In this document: in pieces, positions 1-8,295 of the stretch
Numbering within the stretch: the stretch's first letter is position 1
How the letters are laid out: each line of letters opens with the position of its first letter
Assembly: GCF_006125015.1 (NCBI RefSeq)
Contig: NZ_SZZN01000001.1
Location: 1,922,001 to 1,986,000, forward strand
Source: Roseovarius arcticus
GTDB taxonomy: Bacteria; Pseudomonadota; Alphaproteobacteria; Rhodobacterales; Rhodobacteraceae
Length of the DNA: 64,000 nt
Direction: 5' to 3'
Notes under the pieces: model-generated
Database searches by the model: none
The model's input: only the letters and a program-made list of their open reading frames with translations
What the model was told of the DNA's origin: nothing
Program-made: the position numbers and the translations under genes

Positions 1-1835
1 AGCATTTGCGGGCCGTCATCCTGGATGAAGCTGACATGCCCTGCCCCACAGGAACCGCAGGCCAGCTGCATTTTGAGGGACCTCGGATGCTGGGCCGTGG
101 ATATGTAAATCGCCCAGAGGAAACGCGCCTGCGGTTTCGCGAACTCACGATCGAAGGACGCGACGTGCGCCTCTACGATACGGGCGATCTGGCATGGCTC
201 GACGATGACGGTGCGCTCCATATTGAGGGCCGCATCGCCCATATGCTGAAGCTACGTGGCTATTCGATCCAAACACGCGAATTGGTCGAAACCATGCGTA
301 CCCCACTCGCATTTGCCCGAGCCGAGCCTTGGGTCGCCGAAGTGGGGGCGCGCGGGCAGGCTCTGATCTTTTACTTTGCGGCCGACGCGGCGCAGGCCTG
401 CGCCAATGCCGAAAAATGGGGTCTGCAATCAGGGACAAACAGAATGCCAGCGGCCCTTGCCGCAGAGCTCCGCGATGTTCTGCCCGCCTATTGCGTGCCG
501 TCATTCCTAGTCCAGCTTGATGCGATTCCGTTGCATCCGGTGTCGGGCAAGGCAGATATTCGCGCCTTGCCGCCCGTCGCGGACGATGCACAGCCCCATG
601 CCGCAATCGACGATGCCGTGATCGCCGCTGCCGCTTTGGCAATGGGGTGTGCGCCTGAACTAATCGACCCCGCGCTTAGCTTTCATGATCAGGGCGGCGA
701 TTCACTGATGTGCGTCACCCTGATGCTGGAACTAGAGAAAGCCTACGATCGGCCAATCGATTTCGAGTTGGCGATGAACGTACCGCTGCACCGACTGGAC
801 CAATTGCTGACATGCGAAGCAGACGGACCTGCGCCTAACGATTGCTTTGATAAGCCCGGTATATTGCTAACCGGCGCGACAGGGTTTTTGGGCGCTCATG
901 TGCTGGCACGCGCCGCACGTGATCTGCCACCCGGCCATGTCGTCTATTGCCTTGTGCGGGACAAACAGCGCGGTGCGCGCGACCGACTGGACGAAGTTGC
1001 AGGTTTGCACGGTATCAGTCAGGACCGCTTTGTCATGGTTCGCGGCACTCTTGACGAGGCGCGCTTTGGCTTGGGCGACGAGGCACATAGCACGCTGGCC
1101 ACTTCGGTTACGACGGTTGTGCATTGTGCAGCTATGGTCAACCTTGCCATCGGGCGGGACGAGATGCTGAATTGGTCAGCACGAGGTATCGAGACGGTGC
1201 TGGCATTTTGTAACGCCGCCGGCGCCGATTTGAGGTTCACGTCGTCCAGCGCAGTGTTCCCCGATCAAGGCGGCCCGTGGCCCGAGGCGCCAGCGCAACC
1301 GTGGGAGGGATGCACCGGCTATGGCGCGGCCAAAATCGCGGCAGAGGCGGCAATTCGCGCGTCGGGCATCCCGGCCGCCATCGTCAGATTGCCTTCGCTT
1401 TATGACCTGAACGCACCTAACGCCCGCGACATCTATGAAATCATCCTAGAGGCGTCATTTCGGCTAGGGCACATGCCGCAAGGCCTAGAGTTTCCGATGA
1501 CGGACGTGGCGGCTGCCGCTGCCTTTCTACTGGGCCCGGTCACAAATGCAGGTGCACCGATTTATAATCTGATGGGTGATGCCCGCATCATTCCAGACGG
1601 CAGATCCGCATTGCCAGCGGCGCAGTGGCTGGACGCCGCCACCCTGCCCTCAGGTATCGCGGGGGTAATCGCTGATTTCCCCAGCACCCTCATAGCGGAC
1701 GCGCGATTTGACAATGCCAAGGCACGCGCCGCATGGGCACAGGTCAGCGACCAGCCCTATGAAACAATCAGCGACGCCACGGCGCTGCTCTCACGCCGCA
1801 GAAGGGCCTACCAGAGCGAGCCTGCATTGATCTGA
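1..1835 (+). CDS. Carboxylic-acid-reductase-like protein (A-T-R), 3' part
   Basis: The frame is open from the left edge, so the N-terminus is missing. Numbering from the TTG codon at 6, what remains is the end of an adenylation domain (YDTGDL at 57-62, a GRxxxxLKLRG-like stretch at 75-85, an HPVSGKADIR A10-like motif at 177-186), a carrier domain with the phosphopantetheine serine in DQGGDSL (228-234), and a thioester reductase domain from about residue 285 with the NAD(P)-binding TGATGFLG and a later YGAAK pair. This order is that of carboxylic acid reductases and stand-alone NRPS-like A-T-R enzymes, which activate an acid as an acyl-AMP, load it on the carrier arm and release an aldehyde by reduction. 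The substrate cannot be read because the A-domain pocket lies outside the window. It converges on the next gene with a 28-bp overlap of coding ends. Confidence 0.85.
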   Translation, partial: HLRAVILDEADMPCPTGTAGQLHFEGPRMLGRGYVNRPEETRLRFRELTIEGRDVRLYDTGDLAWLDDDGALHIEGRIAHMLKLRGYSIQTRELVETMRTPLAFARAEPWVAEVGARGQALIFYFAADAAQACANAEKWGLQSGTNRMPAALAAELRDVLPAYCVPSFLVQLDAIPLHPVSGKADIRALPPVADDAQPHAAIDDAVIAAAALAMGCAPELIDPALSFHDQGGDSLMCVTLMLELEKAYDRPIDFELAMNVPLHRLDQLLTCEADGPAPNDCFDKPGILLTGATGFLGAHVLARAARDLPPGHVVYCLVRDKQRGARDRLDEVAGLHGISQDRFVMVRGTLDEARFGLGDEAHSTLATSVTTVVHCAAMVNLAIGRDEMLNWSARGIETVLAFCNAAGADLRFTSSSAVFPDQGGPWPEAPAQPWEGCTGYGAAKIAAEAAIRASGIPAAIVRLPSLYDLNAPNARDIYEIILEASFRLGHMPQGLEFPMTDVAAAAAFLLGPVTNAGAPIYNLMGDARIIPDGRSALPAAQWLDAATLPSGIAGVIADFPSTLIADARFDNAKARAAWAQVSDQPYETISDATALLSRRRRAYQSEPALI

Positions 1836-2581
1836 AAGTCCTCCATCGTGATGGCGCGGGCGGCATCACTCACCAGAAACGCGGCCAGCTCGGCGATCTC
1901 TTCGGGCTGGACTAGTTGGTGCTGTGGGTTTGACGCTGCATAGTCTGCGCGCACCTCTTCCAGGGATTTGCCGGTGGCTGCGATGTCGGCATCAATAAAC
2001 TGCTTCAGCATCTCGGTCTCGACCCAAGTCGGGCTGATAGAGGCGCAGGTGACGCCATGCGCCGCGCCCTCAAGGCTGACGCAACGCCCCAGCCCAAGAA
2101 GCCCGGCCTTTGACGCACAGTACGCTGCGTTGTTCGCCATCCCATTATGTGCCGCCACTGATGCGATATTCACGATCCGGCCCCAACGCGCCGCTTTCAT
2201 GTGGGGCATAACGGCGCGGATCATGCGAAAGGTTCCGCTGAGATTGGTGTCGATTTGGTCATCCCAGATTTTGTCTGGATGATCTATCACCGGCGACTCC
2301 TCATAAACGCCCGCAGCATTGACCAAAATATCGACCTTGCCATACTGCTCGGCGACTTTTGCCACAAAGCCATTCACGCTGTCACTGCTCCGCACATCCA
2401 ATGCCGCGGCTTGCGCGTCAATCCCGTGGGTATCCAGAATATCGCGCACATATGCCTCATCGTTGGCACGCCGCGCGCCGATCACGACACTCACGCCGTC
2501 TTGGGTCAGCCTGCGTGCGATCGCGCGCCCCATGCCCGAAAGGCCACCGGTTACGATCGCGATTTTGCCATCTTGTGTCAT
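1808..2581 (-). CDS. SDR-family oxidoreductase, 3-hydroxybutyrate dehydrogenase-like
   Basis: A 257-residue classical short-chain dehydrogenase. The cofactor motif TGGLSGMG is at 11-18, NAAG at 88-91, and the catalytic Ser141, Tyr154 and Lys158 are present (YCASK). The C-terminal ITMEDFQINAGSLW matches the usual end of NAD(H)-dependent SDRs of the 3-hydroxybutyrate dehydrogenase/FabG type. The ATG at 2581 has an AGGA about 9 bases upstream. The last 28 bases overlap the end of the convergent reductase gene, so transcription of either gene should affect the other. It may act on the product of the neighbouring A-T-R enzyme, but the opposite orientation gives no operon support. The substrate is not predictable. 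Confidence 0.85.
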   Translation of the reverse strand: MTQDGKIAIVTGGLSGMGRAIARRLTQDGVSVVIGARRANDEAYVRDILDTHGIDAQAAALDVRSSDSVNGFVAKVAEQYGKVDILVNAAGVYEESPVIDHPDKIWDDQIDTNLSGTFRMIRAVMPHMKAARWGRIVNIASVAAHNGMANNAAYCASKAGLLGLGRCVSLEGAAHGVTCASISPTWVETEMLKQFIDADIAATGKSLEEVRADYAASNPQHQLVQPEEIAELAAFLVSDAARAITMEDFQINAGSLW

Positions 2582-2913
2582 GCAACTTTATCCTAGCTAA
2601 ATATCCAAAGGTTGTAATTTGTTACGATAGTTCTTGCATGGGTACACTCAGAAAATTGCGCAGCCTCATCCGGATCACTTGCCCGCGGCGCCGCCTTTAC
2701 GTGCAATTCATCGACGCGATACTTGTCGGCGGTGTGCGCTTGAAAATAGCGGCATTCCAAGCGGTCGTGACCAGACCCACTCTTCGTTTAAATATCGCGC
2801 GCGGACGTTCGCGGGTTGGCCAACCCGGTTTCGCCGATACTATCAGCCAAGCAACAGTTGGATGGTTTGGGCGCCATCCTGCGGGGGCGCCCCCCCCGCA
2901 GGATCGGATCTAT
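2582..2913. other. Gene-poor stretch between SDR and cytochrome c genes
   Basis: No convincing protein is encoded here: the open frames on the plus strand carry no recognisable domain and run antisense into the cytochrome gene. It holds the promoter side of the minus-strand SDR and a perfect GC-rich hairpin at 2876-2904, described separately. Nothing else was seen. Confidence 0.5.
2876..2904 (-). terminator. 12-bp perfect GC hairpin after the cytochrome c gene
   Basis: Arms 2876-2887 and 2893-2904 are exact reverse complements around a 5-base loop, 9 bases past the stop of the minus-strand cytochrome gene. There is no T-tract on either strand, so it is either a GC-stabilised mRNA 3' end or a non-canonical terminator. 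Confidence 0.45.
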
Positions 2914-3579
2914 CTACTCGGCCACGTCGGGACGGGGGTCCGCCACAAAGCCGTCCGCGTTGGGCATCTCGACCTCAGCCATAGACGCGGCATCAAGCAT
3001 CGTATCCGGCTCGGTGCCGGTAATGCCAGCCTTCCCCAGCACATATGCGCTGATCGCATAGACCTCATCAGTGGTCAGCGAGCCGGGTGCCGTCATAGGC
3101 ATCGCGCGGTGGGTGTAGTCAAAGAAGGTGCTGGCATATGGCCAGTAGCTCTCGACCGTCTTGACGGGCTTGTCGGTGGCGAGCGTGCCGCGACCGCCGA
3201 TTAGCTGCGGTGCGCCCAAGTCCGATATCCCCATCATGTCCGATCCGTGGCACGCGGCGCAGATCGTCTCGTAGAGCTCCTCCCCCTCGGCGTAGGTGCC
3301 ACTTCCTTCGGGCAATCCGCGGCCATCCGGCATCACGTCGATGTCGATTGCTGCGATCTCTTCCTCGGTGGCGGGCTGTCCGACGCCGTAGGCGTTGTCG
3401 GCGGGCACAATATCGCCCACGGTTTCGCTGCTGGATTGTGGCACGGTTGCGGGCGCACGCTCGCCCGTCTCCTCCAGCGTTTCTGGCAGCGCGGCGGCGG
3501 TGCGGGCAGCATCCTGCGCCAATGCCGGGCTCGCCAGAGCGCCGATAGCGCAGATGAGTGTCAGGTTACGCATGAACAT
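2914..3579 (-). CDS. Monoheme cytochrome c, partner subunit of sulfite dehydrogenase
   Basis: A 221-residue exported cytochrome c. A signal peptide ends near ALAQ (residues 19-22), an acidic Ala/Pro/Glu-rich segment follows, then a single heme-binding CAACH at 107-111; a candidate axial Met lies in RAMPM at about 159-162. It would carry electrons from the upstream molybdenum subunit to the respiratory chain. The start at 3579 has GGAGG 6 bases upstream and lies 14 bases inside the end of the upstream gene, implying translational coupling. SoxD of the thiosulfate-oxidising complex is normally a larger diheme protein, so this is either a short SoxD relative or a SorB-like subunit. No other sox gene is visible nearby. 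Confidence 0.8.
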   Translation of the reverse strand: MFMRNLTLICAIGALASPALAQDAARTAAALPETLEETGERAPATVPQSSSETVGDIVPADNAYGVGQPATEEEIAAIDIDVMPDGRGLPEGSGTYAEGEELYETICAACHGSDMMGISDLGAPQLIGGRGTLATDKPVKTVESYWPYASTFFDYTHRAMPMTAPGSLTTDEVYAISAYVLGKAGITGTEPDTMLDAASMAEVEMPNADGFVADPRPDVAE

Positions 3580-4948
3580 TGGTCACCTCCCCGTCCGGCG
3601 CGATGTGCCAGCTTTGGATTGCATTCAGATGGTAGACCGACTTTAGCCCGCGCACCTCCACCAGTTGCTCCAGCGTCGGCTGGATGTATCCGGTCTCGTC
3701 CACCGCGCGGCTTTGCAGCACAGCCTCCTCGCCGGTCCAGGTCCATGGCAGGCGAAAGCGTGTGTGGCACTTGTCCAGAACCGGCCCGTCCAGCGCGGCC
3801 TCTTGCCATGTTGCGCCGCCGTCGGCGGACACCTCGACTTTCGCGATCTTTCCACGCCCTGACCATGCGATGCCGGTCACCTCGTAAAAGCCAGCGCGCG
3901 GCAGTTTCATTGCGCCCGAGGGGAAGGTGATTACCGATTTTGCCTCCATCTCCAGCGTGAATTGCCGCGCCGTACCGTCCGGCATGAGATCGGTATATTT
4001 CGACGTCTCCTCCCGCGTCATAAACGGCTTATCACTGACATCAAGGCGGCGAAGCCACTTAATGTGAGTGTTCCCCTCATAACCGGGCAACAGCAGGCGC
4101 AAGGGATAGCCCTGCTCGGGGCGCAGCGCCTCGCCGTTCTGGGCATAGGCCACAATTGCGTCGTCCATCGCCTTGTCCAATGGAACCGAGCGGGTCATCA
4201 CCGCCGCATCCGCCCCTTCGGCAAGGATCCAAGCGGCGCTGTCCTGCACCCCCGCCATTTCCAGCAGGGTCGACAGGCGCACACCGGTCCATTCTGACGT
4301 CGAGGTCAGGCCATGCGTGCCCTGCACAGTCTTGAGCGTTGGCTTGGCCCATTCCGTCAGGCCGTTGCCAGAGCACTCGATAAAGTGGATTTTGCTAACC
4401 GCAGGCAATCGTTTCAGGTCGTCCATGGTGAAGCGCATAGGCTGGTCAACCATGCCATGCAGGATCAATTCATGCGTCGCGGGGTCAATCGCCGGGATGC
4501 CGCCATGGTGCCTCTCAAAGTGCAGGCCTGAGGGCGTCATCATCCCCTGCCCCGAGGCGAGCGGCGTCATCGACCAACTGGAATCGAGGCTGGCAGTTGG
4601 ATAGCGCCAGCGCACCTCGTTCTCGAATTGCGAACGAGAGCCATAGCCGCCATCGTCGAGTATCAAGCGGCCCTGCTCCTTGGTTGAGTCGGGCTGAACA
4701 TCATACTCAATCGCACCCGGTGGCGCATCGGCCATCGCGCGGCTGCCAGCAAGCGCGCTACCACCCAAGGCAACACCGCCCATCAATAGGCCGCGCCGTG
4801 TGACGCCGTTGAACATGCCATCCTTACAGTCGCATTGTTCATCTTCCACAGCATCCAGCATCCGGTTTTCAATATCGACCATGCTTTCGGCCATGCGCCG
4901 TTCAGCGGGGCCATAGATAGATGCGGGGAATCGTTCGGAATCAGACAT
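3566..4948 (-). CDS. soxC: Sulfite dehydrogenase, molybdopterin subunit (SoxC-like)
   Basis: A 460-residue member of the sulfite oxidase family. I chose the ATG at 4948 because AGGGAGGTGA lies just upstream; the frame extends to 5089 without a ribosome site. Residues 50-70 form a twin-arginine export signal (TRRGLLMGG then a hydrophobic stretch), as expected for a cofactor-loaded periplasmic enzyme. The molybdenum-ligating cysteine is Cys192 in HFIECSGNG, preceded by RHHGGIP; the C-terminal dimerisation domain follows. The family oxidises sulfite, or sulfane sulfur when part of Sox, and passes electrons to cytochrome c. Its partner cytochrome overlaps its 3' end. The sequence looks like SoxC, but the absence of soxXYZAB here suggests detoxifying sulfite oxidation, for example after sulfonate breakdown. 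Confidence 0.85.
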   Translation of the reverse strand: MSDSERFPASIYGPAERRMAESMVDIENRMLDAVEDEQCDCKDGMFNGVTRRGLLMGGVALGGSALAGSRAMADAPPGAIEYDVQPDSTKEQGRLILDDGGYGSRSQFENEVRWRYPTASLDSSWSMTPLASGQGMMTPSGLHFERHHGGIPAIDPATHELILHGMVDQPMRFTMDDLKRLPAVSKIHFIECSGNGLTEWAKPTLKTVQGTHGLTSTSEWTGVRLSTLLEMAGVQDSAAWILAEGADAAVMTRSVPLDKAMDDAIVAYAQNGEALRPEQGYPLRLLLPGYEGNTHIKWLRRLDVSDKPFMTREETSKYTDLMPDGTARQFTLEMEAKSVITFPSGAMKLPRAGFYEVTGIAWSGRGKIAKVEVSADGGATWQEAALDGPVLDKCHTRFRLPWTWTGEEAVLQSRAVDETGYIQPTLEQLVEVRGLKSVYHLNAIQSWHIAPDGEVTNVHA

Positions 4949-5145
4949 TTTCACCTCCCTTATAGTTGCGCAGCGCCAATACCTTACGCGCCGGTCGGGA
5001 CAGGGTTCCGCAAAATTTGAGTAGGCCAGCCTTAGAACCCGTCGCCCATCCGCTTGATTGCGTCCGGATAAGCCGCCCGACCTTAGCACAAAATCGCCGT
5101 CTTCCGTACGGTGATTTCAGATCAGTGAGCCGCCTCTGGCGCGCT

Positions 5146-5640
5146 TCAGCGAGTAAATTCGATTTTCGACATGTCGGCGCGGTCATCGCGGGTGACCGCA
5201 TGAAATGATAACGCGCCGCCCGCTGCATGCCATGTCACGATCTGCGATAGGTCCCTGCCCGTTCCCGGCTCTTTTGCGCGGAAGGTGAAGTAGACGGCGT
5301 CGCCTTGGGTCTGGCCAGAAATTTGCGTGCGGCCCGGGCCATCTGGATTGCTCCAAAAGCCGCGCACGCGTCCGGCGTCCCCCTCGATCAACGCGCCGCC
5401 GATTGTCAGCCGCTTGCCCGGCACGGCGCATTGCCCGTCAACTTCCAGACGGCGGGCGACAGCGTTGTAGGTATTGTTCAGACGGCAGCGCACAGCCTCT
5501 TTGGCGCCGCCCGGCGTCTGGCGCGCCCACCCTGATCCGGTCCATGCCCCCGCCATATCCGGCAGCGGATCTGCGAGCGCAGGCAATGTTGCGGCAGCCG
5601 CGACTGCGGCCAGAAGGGCGGTCAGGCTAGGATTCATCAC
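5146..5640 (-). CDS. Small secreted protein at the end of the type III PKS operon
   Basis: A 164-residue protein with an N-terminal signal peptide (hydrophobic AAVAAAATLPALA, cleavage near residue 23) and a soluble beta-rich-looking remainder containing GAWTGSGWAR and a CRLNN segment; two cysteines could pair. I do not recognise the family. A GTG at 5640 is followed at once by an ATG at 5637, either of which could be used; GGAG lies 6 and 9 bases upstream respectively. It starts inside the last codons of the MMPL exporter gene, so it is translationally coupled and probably handles the exported product in the periplasm or envelope. That role is inferred from position only. Confidence 0.7.
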   Translation of the reverse strand: MMNPSLTALLAAVAAAATLPALADPLPDMAGAWTGSGWARQTPGGAKEAVRCRLNNTYNAVARRLEVDGQCAVPGKRLTIGGALIEGDAGRVRGFWSNPDGPGRTQISGQTQGDAVYFTFRAKEPGTGRDLSQIVTWHAAGGALSFHAVTRDDRADMSKIEFTR

Positions 5641-7792
5641 GCGGCACTCCGAGGCAAAGCATGGCAGGTAGTAGAACGAGATCAGCCAGTAGCGCGATCC
5701 CGAGGCTGAGGATCAGCATGATCCCGAACAGTTGCACGGGCAAGAAGATGCTGAACGCCGTCACCGCCAGTCCAGCCGTCAAAAGAAGCGTGGTCAGCAC
5801 CATCACCCCGCCCGCAGAATTGAGCGCCGCGCGGGCCGCCGCATCGCGCGCATGGCCAGCTGCACGCGCGTGACGAAAACGGCTGAGATAGTGAACGGTG
5901 TCATCGACCGCGACGCCGAATGCGATTGTCAGCGCCAGAACTGCGGGCGGGGTCAGATGTCCTTGCGCCAGCACATGCAATGACGCGCCAACGCACAGCA
6001 CCGGGAGAAGGTTGACCACTAAAACCGTTGGAAACAATCGTAACGACCGAAACACGGCTGCAACCAGGCCCGCGCCCAGTGCGGCGGCCAGCAACAGCCC
6101 AAGTGACAACTGGCGGATAAGCGTTACGGATTCGTGCCGCATTATCGCAGGCAGCCCGATGACCCGCGCGGCGCCGGCATCCAAGGCTGCCTGCTCTGTT
6201 CGGTCGAACGCAGCAAGTGCGCCCGCGCTGCGCATCGGCTCGGGCATGGCGACGGCAAAGCGGAGCGTGCCAGTGCCGGGATCGCGCAGGCGCTGAGTGA
6301 TGGACGCGGGTAGCTGTGCCAACCTATCGCGCGTCGGCGCGGCGTCAGGTGCGCCCAACCAACTGGCAATGGCGACCTCTGACAGCACTTGGGCATTGTC
6401 GGACGCCGTCTGGACCGCGCGAACAGCGCTGCTGAGCGCGGCCCAATCCGTGCCGTCCGGCATTTCAACCCACGCCTGGAACACACCGCCGAAATCTGCG
6501 GCAATACGGTCATTGGCCGCGCTCAGATCACTGCCCGCAGGCAGGTTTTCATATAGAGGAAACCACGCTTTCGTCGTGGCAAAGCCGCCAGCAGCGAGGA
6601 TCAGCGCGGCAATCCCTACCGCCACAACGGCGCGCGGCGCGCGCAATGCCGCGCCCCCGGCAGCGGCAGCGATCCGGCCCCAGCGGATGCCAATCGCGCG
6701 GTGCGGCGGGGCCAGCGCATGTGCCAGCACAGCAAAGCCCAGCAACAGGATCACAAGCGTCGCGGTGACGCCCAGTGCGCCCAGAATGGCAAACTCGATC
6801 AATGGCGCGTTGGGCGCTGTCATGATCGCGCCAAATGCCAGCGCGGTGGTTGCCGCAGTCAGCACGCTGGCAGGGCCGACGGTGCGCAGCGTAGATGCGA
6901 TACGGCTGCGCAAATCACCATCCGCCCCGGCCAGATGCACGGTTAGATGCAGCCCGTTCGCCACGCCCAGCACCAGCATCAGCACCGGGATCACATTGTT
7001 CAGCACCGTGACCGGATAGCCCAGCCACGCGGCCAGCCCCAGTGTCGCCACTGCGCCCAGTATGCCCGGCACCACCGCGATGATCGTTAGCCGGACATCA
7101 CGGATCAGCACGAGCGCGGCGAGCACGGTCAGCGCCGCACCGATAAGGTTCAGCCGCAGCAGATCGTCGGCCAGCGCCTCTGCGATGACGATGTTGATCA
7201 CTTCCTCGCCGGTGAGGACCGTGTGCAGACCTTGGGCGTCCAGCGCCGCCCCCATTTGCAAAATATCCGGCAGCGTCTGGGCTAGCGGGCGCTGACTAGT
7301 ATCAACAGCGGCGATGATCAGCAGCGAGCGCTGCGTCAGTAGCGTCCCCAAACCACTGCCGAGTTCATCAAACGCGGCCATTCGCGCCGCAATATCGACG
7401 CCATCCAGATCAGCGGGAATGACGGGAGCGTCGGGATAATCGGGGTGATTTGGCGGAAACCTCAGCGCGAAGGGCGACGATACTGCGGCAACGCCGGGCA
7501 CAAATTCCAGATCCAGCGCTGCATTGCGCGCCGCTGTGAGGCCAGATTGCCCCAGCAGGCTATCTGACTCGACAAGGATAGCGACATCACTAATTGTCGT
7601 GCCGGTTTGCGCCTCAAATGCGCGCTGTGCCTTGCTCAGCGCGCTGTCGGACATAAACACCCGGTTCATGTCGCTGTCGAACCGCAAATTCTGTATCGGT
7701 GCAACAGAGGCGATCATGACGGCCGCCAAGATCGCGGCGCAGGCCCATGGCCGGAGCAGCAGCGCCACCGCTGCGTCCCAAATCGGCGTCAC
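5627..7792 (-). CDS. MMPL/RND-superfamily exporter
   Basis: A 721-residue membrane protein with the RND half-molecule duplication: an N-terminal TM, a periplasmic loop of about 170 residues, a block of about five TMs (roughly 210-360), TM7 near 385, a second loop, and a final TM block after about 560. The second block contains GVAVDDTVHYLSRF, the conserved acidic motif of MMPL/HpnN-type lipid exporters. These proteins move lipids or hydrophobic products to the outer leaflet or outer membrane using proton motive force. The GTG start overlaps the stop of the methyltransferase-like gene by four bases (GTGA), and the 3' end overlaps the next gene, so it is the third gene of the PKS operon and its likely cargo is the polyketide-derived lipid. 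Confidence 0.85.
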   Translation of the reverse strand: MTPIWDAAVALLLRPWACAAILAAVMIASVAPIQNLRFDSDMNRVFMSDSALSKAQRAFEAQTGTTISDVAILVESDSLLGQSGLTAARNAALDLEFVPGVAAVSSPFALRFPPNHPDYPDAPVIPADLDGVDIAARMAAFDELGSGLGTLLTQRSLLIIAAVDTSQRPLAQTLPDILQMGAALDAQGLHTVLTGEEVINIVIAEALADDLLRLNLIGAALTVLAALVLIRDVRLTIIAVVPGILGAVATLGLAAWLGYPVTVLNNVIPVLMLVLGVANGLHLTVHLAGADGDLRSRIASTLRTVGPASVLTAATTALAFGAIMTAPNAPLIEFAILGALGVTATLVILLLGFAVLAHALAPPHRAIGIRWGRIAAAAGGAALRAPRAVVAVGIAALILAAGGFATTKAWFPLYENLPAGSDLSAANDRIAADFGGVFQAWVEMPDGTDWAALSSAVRAVQTASDNAQVLSEVAIASWLGAPDAAPTRDRLAQLPASITQRLRDPGTGTLRFAVAMPEPMRSAGALAAFDRTEQAALDAGAARVIGLPAIMRHESVTLIRQLSLGLLLAAALGAGLVAAVFRSLRLFPTVLVVNLLPVLCVGASLHVLAQGHLTPPAVLALTIAFGVAVDDTVHYLSRFRHARAAGHARDAAARAALNSAGGVMVLTTLLLTAGLAVTAFSIFLPVQLFGIMLILSLGIALLADLVLLPAMLCLGVPRDES

Positions 7793-8295
7793 CTGCGGGC
7801 GCCCGCACCAGCAGGTCGAAGGGCGCGCTCCTCAGCGCGGATGCGGATGGCAAGGACGGCAGCGTTTAGCACGCTAAATATCAGCGCGACCCACCAAAGG
7901 CCCAGAACGAGCGGTGCAATGGCGATCTCGGCCACGACCAGCACATAGTTAGGATGGCGCAGCCAGCGATACGGCCCGCCCACCACAAGAGGCGTGTCGG
8001 TGATTATAATGCGCGTCGTCCAGCGCCCGCCCAGCGTCGCCAGTATCCAGATGCGCAGCCCCTGAAGCAGGACGAACAGCGCCAGCCAGAACAGATGCAC
8101 CGGCTGGTCATAGCCAAAAAAGACGAGGCTCAGGATCCAGCCCGTGTGCATGGCGACGATCACCGGATAATGCCCCGGCGCAATTTCGCGTGCGCCGCCC
8201 GCCATCAGGCGCGCGGTGTTGCGCCGTGCGATGACCAACTCGGACAGGCGCTGCACGACCAGAAACGCAAGGAAGAGCGCCGCCCCCGTCATCAT
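7789..8295 (-). CDS. Isoprenylcysteine carboxyl methyltransferase-family protein
   Basis: A 168-residue integral membrane protein with four or five hydrophobic segments and the ICMT-family signature near the C-terminus (GGPYRWLRHPNYVLVVAE, then a short acidic EERAL tail). Bacterial homologues next to type III polyketide synthases, such as BpsB in Bacillus and SrsB in Streptomyces, methylate alkylpyrones or alkylresorcinols. The ATG at 8295 overlaps the upstream synthase stop (ATGA), and the 3' end overlaps the exporter start, so all these proteins are made from one message. O-methylation of the polyketide product with S-adenosylmethionine is the most likely role. Confidence 0.85.
   Translation of the reverse strand: MMTGAALFLAFLVVQRLSELVIARRNTARLMAGGAREIAPGHYPVIVAMHTGWILSLVFFGYDQPVHLFWLALFVLLQGLRIWILATLGGRWTTRIIITDTPLVVGGPYRWLRHPNYVLVVAEIAIAPLVLGLWWVALIFSVLNAAVLAIRIRAEERALRPAGAGARR

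Noticed and set aside
2359..3204. Plus-strand 281-codon open frame across the SDR start and cytochrome gene
   Set aside because: No domain or signal, rich in Arg/Pro/His, antisense to the cytochrome gene and the SDR, as expected from GC-rich DNA.
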